Assembly (NCBI RefSeq): GCF_027257955.1
Contig: NZ_JANZNQ010000007.1
Span: forward strand, 1-64,000
Source of the DNA: Zhongshania aquatica
GTDB lineage: Bacteria; Pseudomonadota; Gammaproteobacteria; Pseudomonadales; Spongiibacteraceae
DNA: 64,000 nucleotides
Direction of reading: 5' to 3'
In this document: positions 57,806 to 64,000 of the stretch, in pieces
How the letters are laid out: the number at the start of each line of letters is the position of its first letter
How positions within the stretch are numbered: position 1 is the first letter of the stretch
The notes under the pieces: model-generated
The model's database searches: none
Seen by the model: the letters and a program-made list of their open reading frames with translations, nothing else
Told to the model about the DNA's origin: nothing
Made by a program: the position numbers and the translations under genes

Positions 57806-58636
57806 TCAATTGATTAAACGTATCCCGTCTTTCTCAATACTTATACGTTGTTGCTTGTAAAGACGACCAAGTGCTTGCTTGAAAATTTTCTTACTTACAC
57901 CAAATTGAGCATATATTTTTTCCGGTGGGCTTTTATCCCCAACGTCTAGAAAACCGTTGTTGGCTTCTAGCTGGCTGATGATTTTACTTGAGATATCAGT
58001 GCCGCCTGCGGCAATTATCGGTTGAATACTCAAATCGACGCGACCGTCATCACGCACTTTTTTTACATAGGCGGTAAGTTGCTCACCTTTTCGAATAGGA
58101 CGAACGAGATCACTGTCGTAAAGTAATCCCCAATACTCATTTTCTATTACCGCCTTAAATCCTAACTCGGTTTTGTTAGCGACCGTAACGACAAAGGATT
58201 GTCCGCGTTGCAAATGTGCGGCGGTGTCTTCAATGAACTCATCGAGTTTCATTGAAGCTACGATACGATAGCTTTTGTCGAGATAGATTTTAACCAGTAC
58301 AGTTTTGCCAGCGGTAACTTCGCCCATATGCTCGGCATAGGGCAGAAGTAGTTCTTTGTCTAAGCCCCAATCTAGAAACGCGCCGGTGTCATTTACTTGT
58401 GAGACCTTCAGCGGCAAGACATCGCCTAGCTGCCCCCGGGGTTTTTGGGTGGTCGCGATCAAACTGCCGTCGCTATGGTGGAGCACAAATACGTCTAGAT
58501 TGTCGCCAAGCTTGCAGGTTTCTGGTGCGTTTTTGCGACTCAAGAATATGTCGCCTAACTTTCCGCCGTCTAAATAATACCCTGCCTGAGTGTTGCGGGT
58601 AACTTTAAGGCTGCTAATACGACCGATTGCGGTCAT
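57806..58636 (-). CDS. CvfB-like S1 RNA-binding protein
   Basis: The 276-residue protein contains three S1-type OB folds (for example LKVSQVNDTGAFLDWGLDKELLLPY and VTVANKTELGFKAVIENEYWGLL) and a C-terminal winged helix (FGVSKKIFKQALGRLYKQQRI), the CvfB/YitL arrangement. In Staphylococcus CvfB binds RNA and influences virulence; in Gram-negatives its role is not well defined. It likely heads a short operon with the PNPOx-like gene. Confidence 0.87.
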   Translation of the reverse strand: MTAIGRISSLKVTRNTQAGYYLDGGKLGDIFLSRKNAPETCKLGDNLDVFVLHHSDGSLIATTQKPRGQLGDVLPLKVSQVNDTGAFLDWGLDKELLLPYAEHMGEVTAGKTVLVKIYLDKSYRIVASMKLDEFIEDTAAHLQRGQSFVVTVANKTELGFKAVIENEYWGLLYDSDLVRPIRKGEQLTAYVKKVRDDGRVDLSIQPIIAAGGTDISSKIISQLEANNGFLDVGDKSPPEKIYAQFGVSKKIFKQALGRLYKQQRISIEKDGIRLIN

Positions 58637-58768
58637 GTGGTAGTCCTCATAACAGAGACAATAATAATGCGCGATTATACGCTAGGAGGCGATGTTAAAT
58701 ATGAAAATAGAAGGGGAAGTGCAGGGATGCTCGACCAGAGAGAATTCTGGCCGAGCAGGGCAGTTTAC

Positions 58769-59947
58769 TTAAACCAGTTCAATGGCGACTGCTAGTGCCT
58801 CACCACCGCCAATACACAAAGAGGCAATACCGCGTTTTTTGCCGTACTGCTGGAGTGCATACATAAGGCTAATAATAATACGCGCGCCAGTAGAGCCTAC
58901 TGGGTGGCCTTGGGCGCAAGCACCGCCGTGGACATTGACCTTTGCATGGTCAAGTTCAAGGTCGCGTATAGCCAGCATGGTTACCATGGCAAAGGCTTCG
59001 TTAATTTCCCAAAGGTCTACGTCGTCTTTACTCCAGCCAGTTTTGGCCAGCAATTTTTGCATCGCACCAACGGGGGCGGTGGTAAATAGCGCAGGCTCTA
59101 AGGACTGGCGGGTATGAGCAACGATACGGGCCATTGGTTTTGTGCCGGTTTCATTAAGTGCTTTTTCGCTCATCAATACCATTGCAGATGCGCCGTCAGA
59201 GATTGAACTGGCGTTAGCTGCGGTAATCGTGCCGTCTTTGGCAAAGGCTGGGCGAAGGTTAGGGATTTTTTCGATAGAGGCTTTTAGTGGCTGTTCATCG
59301 TCGCTGACAATGGTTTCGCCGCTACGTGATGTCACGGTTACCGGCGCAGTTTCTGCTTTCAATGAGCCGTTCTTAATTGCAGTGCAAGCACGATTAAGCG
59401 ACTCAATGGCGTAGGCATCCATGGCTTCGCGGGTGAATTCGTTATCATCGGCAGTTTGTTGTGCAAAGCTACCCATCATGCGGCCAGTATAAGCGTCTTG
59501 CAGACCGTCAAAGAACATATGGTCTTCAAAGCTTTTGGCCCCAGTGCCAACGCCTTTCCGTGCGTTCAATACTATGTGTGGCGCATTGGTCATGCTTTCC
59601 ATGCCGCCGGCAACAATAATGTCGCAGCTTCCGGCTTTAATTTGGTCGTGTGCATAAATGGTTGATTGCATGCCAGAGCCGCACAGTTTATTTACGGTAA
59701 CTGCACCAGTGGATTTTGGAATACCGGCTGCGATTGCGGCTTGGCGAGCAGGCCCTTGTTTTAGGCCTGCGGGAAGCACGCATCCCATGATCACGTCTTC
59801 TATTTTATTCGGGTCGATATTGGCGCGTTTAACGGCTTCAGCAATAGCGGTTGTGCCGAGTTCTACTGCGGTCAATGAGCTTAATGAGCCCAGCATGCCG
59901 CCCATTGGTGTACGTGCACCGGAGACAATATATACGGAATCAGACAT
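58769..59947 (-). CDS. Acetyl-CoA acetyltransferase (thiolase)
   Basis: This 392-residue thiolase has the acyl-accepting Cys at 89 (VNKLCGSGMQS), the NEAFA motif, GGACAQGHPVGSTGAR with the catalytic His and the C-terminal SLCIGGGEA with the second Cys. It joins or cleaves acetyl-CoA and acetoacetyl-CoA or related chains; biosynthetic versus degradative use is not evident. The longest frame begins at 60079, but ATG at 59947 with AGGGAAC upstream starts the usual SDSVYIVSGARTPMG. It is divergent in function from, but on the same strand as, the AraC gene upstream. Confidence 0.92.
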   Translation of the reverse strand: MSDSVYIVSGARTPMGGMLGSLSSLTAVELGTTAIAEAVKRANIDPNKIEDVIMGCVLPAGLKQGPARQAAIAAGIPKSTGAVTVNKLCGSGMQSTIYAHDQIKAGSCDIIVAGGMESMTNAPHIVLNARKGVGTGAKSFEDHMFFDGLQDAYTGRMMGSFAQQTADDNEFTREAMDAYAIESLNRACTAIKNGSLKAETAPVTVTSRSGETIVSDDEQPLKASIEKIPNLRPAFAKDGTITAANASSISDGASAMVLMSEKALNETGTKPMARIVAHTRQSLEPALFTTAPVGAMQKLLAKTGWSKDDVDLWEINEAFAMVTMLAIRDLELDHAKVNVHGGACAQGHPVGSTGARIIISLMYALQQYGKKRGIASLCIGGGEALAVAIELV

Positions 59948-60100
59948 AGGATGTTCCCTGTTGGTGAGCCATTTCGGCGCGAAACTTACGCGATCTTGGG
60001 GCGTAATAGTAAAAAAAGGATTTTTAAGAGGCGGCATATTTAGCCACGTAAAGGCCGATTTTTCAAGGTTTCGCGCCATTTTCGAGACTAATAGCAGGTA

Positions 60101-61105
60101 TCAGGATTTGTTTACTTCGAATAATTTTCGGCGAACTGCGCGACGATACTCGCCGGGGCTGGTGCTGCAGTGTTGCTTAAAGAGCCGACAAAAATAACTT
60201 GCGTCGCTGTAGCCACATTGCTGGCCAATTTCCTCAACGCTAAGGTTGCTGTTTTGCAATAGATCTTGGGCAAGTTCAACACGTAGCTTCTGTAAATACT
60301 GTAGTGGCGCTAGGCCTGTAACGAGACGAAAGCGACGGTGGAAACTACGTTCGCTTAAGCCGCTCTGTTTGGCCAACTCTGGAATGTTGAGTGGCGTTGC
60401 AATATTGCGCGCTAACCAGTTTTGCGCCAGAACAATAATTTCATCGCGGTGCAGATCGCTGCGGTTGACGCGGTAGCTGTTTCGTGAAAACGGCCGTCGA
60501 CTTTCGGGCGAAAATTGTTGGGCGACGCGATTGGCGATGGAGGCACCCCAGTAGCGGTCTATGAGGTGAATAACAAGGTCTGCTGCTGAGTTAACACTGC
60601 CGGTGCAGTAAATATTATCGGCTTGGGTGATGAGGTAGTCTCGATGCAGCGCAACCTGTGGGTAGCGGGCGGCGAAATCGTCAAAATAATGCCAATGGGT
60701 GGTTGCGACTCGATCATCTAGCAAACCCGCTTCCGCTAGGAAATAACTGCCGTTACCGACAGCGCAGATCGCGGTGCCCCGTGCTTCGTGAGCGCACAGC
60801 CATTGTTTGACGTCGGCTCGCGCGGGCGCCCCTCGATGCGGATGCCGCCAGCGGCTGGGAATAATAATTAGATCGTAGTCGACCCCGCTATTTAAGTCTG
60901 CATTAGCCAGTATCTCAATGCCTCCCGACACGTTTATAGGGGACGGATCAAGGCCGACAATATCAGATTGAATAATAGTCTTGCGGCTGTCTCGTTGCGA
61001 CACGCTATTTGCCGCCATTAACAGTTCATTTGGCAGGCTAATGCTGGTGGCAAGGGCATCATTAAAGGCAAGCAGGGCGACGTGTTTCACGGTTGGCGTA
61101 ATCAT
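60101..61105 (-). CDS. GlxA-type AraC-family regulator with DJ-1/PfpI domain
   Basis: The 334-residue protein has an N-terminal glutamine-amidotransferase-like (DJ-1/PfpI) domain (about 7-190; ICAVGNGSYFLAEAGLLDDRVATTHW) and a C-terminal AraC DNA-binding domain (about 220-325; IPELAKQSGLSERSFHRRFRLVTG and VEEIGQQCGYSDASYFCRLF). The nucleophile-elbow position shows Val-Gly-Asn-Gly rather than Cys, so the domain probably senses rather than catalyses. It diverges from fabY, with about 90 bases between the starts, so it may regulate that gene or the thiolase. Confidence 0.88.
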   Translation of the reverse strand: MITPTVKHVALLAFNDALATSISLPNELLMAANSVSQRDSRKTIIQSDIVGLDPSPINVSGGIEILANADLNSGVDYDLIIIPSRWRHPHRGAPARADVKQWLCAHEARGTAICAVGNGSYFLAEAGLLDDRVATTHWHYFDDFAARYPQVALHRDYLITQADNIYCTGSVNSAADLVIHLIDRYWGASIANRVAQQFSPESRRPFSRNSYRVNRSDLHRDEIIVLAQNWLARNIATPLNIPELAKQSGLSERSFHRRFRLVTGLAPLQYLQKLRVELAQDLLQNSNLSVEEIGQQCGYSDASYFCRLFKQHCSTSPGEYRRAVRRKLFEVNKS

Positions 61106-61196
61106 CTTGTTTATTGGCAGTAATATTCTATTTCAATTTACTTAACGTCGATAGACTAGCGCACTAATAGATTTTGTCGCGTGTTAAGGATTTTCT

Positions 61197-63074
61197 GTGA
61201 GTAAGTTACCAGTAATAGTCGGTTTTGGTGGCGTTAATGCCGCTGGGCGTAGTTCATTCCACCATGGTTATCGTCGTACGGTTTTGGATGCTTTGCCCGG
61301 CGAAAAAGTGTCGCGTACTTATCGCAGTTTGGCGGCGATCATGGGTATTCCCGCCGATCAGGTAAATTCCGATGTGCAGCGTCAGTATATGCGTGATCAC
61401 ACGCTGATCCGCAAAATTGAAGGCAATATTTTCGATGTCGATAATGTGCCCTGGAACAAACGGATGGCGCTAAGCGGTGCCGAGGGTGTGTTGCAGTTTG
61501 TCACCCGTGCCCGGGATCTGCCAGATACCTTGCCCAGTGGCTGGGTGGTTAAAGAGTTGGGGGCGGGCAAAGTTTCGGTAAGCATAAACGAAGATTGTAA
61601 TATGTTGCTGCCAACAACGCGCAAAATTGAAGTCTCAACAGCTGGCCAATTGCCTAGTGGTTTCGATCCATCAAGTTTGTATGCGTCTAGAAATCACCCT
61701 CGCGGTCTACAAATGGCTATCTGCGGTGCATCTGATGCCTTGAAATCTATTGGCTTAGAATGGCAAACGGTGATGGATAGCATCAGCCCAGACCAAATGG
61801 GGGTATATGCCAGCTCTGCCATGTCGCAGCTTGATGACAATGGTTTTGGTGGATTGCTAGGCGCACGCGCTAACGGCTTGCGGGTAAGTTCAAAACAGAT
61901 GGCTTTGGGTTTACCCGATATGCCTGCTGACTTTGTCAGTGCCTATGTATTGGGGAATGTGGGTACCAGTGGCCCAAGCTTGGGCGCATGTGCGACGTTT
62001 TTTTATAATCTGCGGCAAGCAGTCAATGATATTCGCTCTGGCTCGGTTAAGGTTGCTGTTGTTGGTGTGGCGGAGTCGGGTGTTGACCCTCGAATTATCG
62101 ACGGTTATTACACCATGGGTGCCTTGGCGTCCGACGCAGACTTACTTAAATTGGACGCTGATAAAGGCTTGTCTGAGCCTGATCATCGCCGTGCGAGTCG
62201 GCCGTTTAGCAGTAATTGTGGATTTACAATCTCTGAGTCTTCCCAGTTTATTGTGCTGTTTGATGATGAGCTGGCAATGCAGTTAGGTGCTCAAATACAC
62301 GGCGCTGTGCCCAATGTATTCACTAATGCGGATGGCTATAAAAAGTCAATTTCCTCCCCTGGCGTGGGTAATTATTTGACCGTGGCAAAAGCGGTTGCCG
62401 CCGCCGCGGCCATTATTGGTGACAAGGCGATAAAAACCCGTAGCTTTGTTCAGTCTCACGGTACCAGCACTCCGCAGAATAGGGTTACCGAATCTCATAT
62501 TTTAAATGAAACTGCTAAGTTGTTTGGTATCGAAAAATGGCCTGTTGCGGCCATAAAAGCCTATATCGGTCACAGTATTGGCGCCTCCTCCGGCGATCAG
62601 CTCGTGGCCAGTCTCGGTGTATGGAATGACAATATCGTGCCGGGAATAGCAACAATTGACCATATTGCAGATGACGTTCACTGCAGTAACTTGCGTTTGC
62701 AGAAAGAACATATGGAAGTTGAGCCAGAGAGCTTGGATGTTGCCATACTTAATGCCAAGGGCTTTGGCGGTAACAATGCCAGCGTCGCGCTGCTATCACC
62801 TTCGTTAAGCGAGAAAATGCTAAAGGGGCGGCACGGCGACAAAGCTTGGCAGGCATACCTAGCGCGTCGCGAACAAGTGCAGGCTGTGGCTTCGGCCTAT
62901 GATGACGCCGCCTGTGAAACGGGATTTAGCGTGCATTATCAGTTTGGTGAAAACGTGCTCGACGGCGGCGATCTTGAATTAAGTCGTGATGGCATTGGCA
63001 TAAAGGGCTGGGCGTCTAAGGTCGCTCTAGATTTTAAATCACCGTACGCATCATGGTTGCCAAGCGAAGACTAG
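61197..63074 (+). CDS. fabY: FabY-like beta-ketoacyl-ACP synthase
   Basis: The 625-residue protein begins LPVIVGFGGVNAAGRSSFHHG, very like Pseudomonas FabY, the ketosynthase that starts fatty-acid synthesis from acetyl-CoA there. The thiolase-fold catalytic residues are Cys265 (SLGACATFFY), His421 (QSHGTSTPQN) and His459 (KAYIGHSIGASSGDQ). It is longer than FabB/FabF, as FabY is. The start is GTG. Assignment to FabY is by resemblance and length; an unsaturated-fatty-acid or polyketide role is an alternative. Confidence 0.85.
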   Translation: MSKLPVIVGFGGVNAAGRSSFHHGYRRTVLDALPGEKVSRTYRSLAAIMGIPADQVNSDVQRQYMRDHTLIRKIEGNIFDVDNVPWNKRMALSGAEGVLQFVTRARDLPDTLPSGWVVKELGAGKVSVSINEDCNMLLPTTRKIEVSTAGQLPSGFDPSSLYASRNHPRGLQMAICGASDALKSIGLEWQTVMDSISPDQMGVYASSAMSQLDDNGFGGLLGARANGLRVSSKQMALGLPDMPADFVSAYVLGNVGTSGPSLGACATFFYNLRQAVNDIRSGSVKVAVVGVAESGVDPRIIDGYYTMGALASDADLLKLDADKGLSEPDHRRASRPFSSNCGFTISESSQFIVLFDDELAMQLGAQIHGAVPNVFTNADGYKKSISSPGVGNYLTVAKAVAAAAAIIGDKAIKTRSFVQSHGTSTPQNRVTESHILNETAKLFGIEKWPVAAIKAYIGHSIGASSGDQLVASLGVWNDNIVPGIATIDHIADDVHCSNLRLQKEHMEVEPESLDVAILNAKGFGGNNASVALLSPSLSEKMLKGRHGDKAWQAYLARREQVQAVASAYDDAACETGFSVHYQFGENVLDGGDLELSRDGIGIKGWASKVALDFKSPYASWLPSED

Positions 63075-63199
63075 TTTGCATTAGCTGTCGTCTTGCTTTG
63101 TAAGTTGACTTGAGCACGGGTAAATACGGATAGAGATGGATTTCTTTGCGTGCTCAAATTAAAGGTGGTTTGGTAATCAGCAGCACATGGAGAGCAGCG

Positions 63200-63616
63200 A
63201 TGAGAGAATTTGTCCGTCACCCTAGCGATATCCCCGTCGCCGTCAAAGTGGCAATGGAGGCAGGCTCTCGCCGTGGTTACTTGCGTGATGTGAGTATTGC
63301 TGGGTTGTCTTGTGACGTCGCCAGAATAATTGATGTTGGCAGCCGAATTGAATTTTTTGTGCCTTCTTTGGCTGATGAGTCTGTTGGGCGCGGCAGAGTG
63401 GTGTGGTGTCGCCCACTACGAGCCAGTTATCGCATGGGTGTCGAGTTTGAATGTGAACAAGATGCTTACCGCACAAAAATGGTGGAGCAGGTTTGCCAGA
63501 TTGAGAGCTATCGTCGCGAAGTACAGGAAATGGAAGGCCGTGAACTAGGCGCTGAAGAGGCGGCAGCAGAGTGGATTGAATCTCACGCGGCAGAGTTTGA
63601 TCGTCGTTTTTCATAG
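63200..63616 (+). CDS. PilZ-domain protein (putative c-di-GMP receptor)
   Basis: The 138-residue protein has a PilZ domain: R2-x3-R6 (REFVRHP) and DVSIAGLSC (D/N-x-S-x2-G) near residue 32, both needed for c-di-GMP binding, then a barrel ending YRMGVEFECEQ and a helical tail. The longest frame starts at TTG 63146, but ATG 63200 with GGAGAGC upstream fits the family. A terminator follows. Its effector target is unknown. Confidence 0.87.
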   Translation: MREFVRHPSDIPVAVKVAMEAGSRRGYLRDVSIAGLSCDVARIIDVGSRIEFFVPSLADESVGRGRVVWCRPLRASYRMGVEFECEQDAYRTKMVEQVCQIESYRREVQEMEGRELGAEEAAAEWIESHAAEFDRRFS

Positions 63617-63687
63617 TTCTTAGTCACCCAGATCATCGTTAGCGTTTTTTCAAGTCGCGACAGTTTTACGAATTCATGGTTGAATAG

Positions 63688-63716
63688 ATCCCCCGCATGT
63701 TCGGGGGATTTTTTTT
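63688..63716 (+). terminator. Terminator after the PilZ gene
   Basis: ATCCCCCG and CGGGGGAT form an 8-bp stem around CATGTT, followed by eight T residues. Confidence 0.9.
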
Positions 63717-63734
63717 GCCCAGAGGAAATGGACG

Positions 63735-64000
63735 ATGAAACATGAGGCGACCGCGCGAGTCGTTATAAATATGCCTAGGGAAGACGCGTGGAACTTGTTA
63801 AAAGACTTGTCGCTAGCGCATCACTACGTGCCAGGCATTACTCGCACAGAAATCACTACCGATAAAGCTGAGGGGCTAGGCGCTAGTCGCCGTGTGTATC
63901 AGGCCTCCGGTAAGGGTTTAGACGAAACCGTTACGGAGTGGAACGAGGGACACGGTTTTCTCATTCGCCTGCACAAAGACGACAAAGGCGCGCCGCCGCC
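63735..64000 (+). CDS. SRPBCC-family protein, cut by the window end
   Basis: The frame opens at ATG 63735 (AGAGGAAATGG upstream) and runs off the window after 88 codons. The visible part (HEATARVVINMPREDAWNLL, HHYVPGITRTEI, GLGASRRVYQ) has the START/SRPBCC pattern of a polyketide-cyclase-like hydrophobic-ligand domain. Function cannot be assigned. The gene continues to the right. Confidence 0.75.
   Translation, partial: MKHEATARVVINMPREDAWNLLKDLSLAHHYVPGITRTEITTDKAEGLGASRRVYQASGKGLDETVTEWNEGHGFLIRLHKDDKGAPP

Overview
The window looks like a chromosomal segment of a marine-type gammaproteobacterium in the Pseudomonas/Cellvibrio/Spongiibacter neighbourhood. The evidence is gene order: mtaD-ubiG-mupP-yciK diverges from gyrA; gyrA is followed by serC-pheA-hisC-tyrA-aroA-cmk-rpsA-ihfB, the Pseudomonas-type aromatic supraoperon; thrS-infC-rpmI-rplT-pheS-pheT-ihfA-merR-tRNA-Pro follows later; and there is a FabY-type initiating ketosynthase. 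Species-level placement is not possible from sequence reading alone.

Layout. 1-2944: a type I-F-like CRISPR array of 47 repeats and 46 spacers with no cas gene in view; its degenerate end is on the right, so leader and cas genes should lie to the left, outside the window. 3043-7217: a lone ribbon-helix-helix antitoxin, a DnaQ exonuclease fused to a GIY-YIG domain, a class V aminotransferase and an HDOD protein. 7250-11591 (minus): two SDR genes, mupP, ubiG and mtaD. 11865-26468: gyrA, amino-acid/aromatic biosynthesis, cmk, rpsA, ihfB, lapAB, pyrF and a DHH phosphoesterase. 26470-32255: an SLC13-type transporter, a small secreted protein, tRNA-Asn, uvrB, tRNA-Val, a secreted nuclease and a DUF1488-like protein. 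32385-39862: the translation cluster thrS to tRNA-Pro, in which infC uses a rare ATT start. 40351-45493: a histidine kinase, a double-receiver protein, a TonB-like protein and an orphan FlhB-C/FliK pair. 45560-49478: a gpx-ohrR operon with a palindromic operator and the proton-translocating transhydrogenase pntAA-pntAB-pntB. 49817-57306: a MASE1/CHASE histidine kinase and a TetR-controlled RND efflux pump whose divergent promoter region is a 54-bp near-perfect palindrome. 57340-64000: a flavin/PNPOx-like protein, a CvfB-like S1 protein, a thiolase, a GlxA-type AraC regulator, fabY, a PilZ protein and the start of an SRPBCC protein.

Most of the window is housekeeping. The accessory or unusual parts are the CRISPR array with its flanking antitoxin relic, the kinase/double-receiver/TonB operon with a Glu-for-Asp receiver, and the efflux-pump operator. 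I found no convincing undescribed multi-gene defence system. Several start codons were moved from the longest open frame to sites with a better ribosome binding site or family N-terminus; these are noted in each entry.
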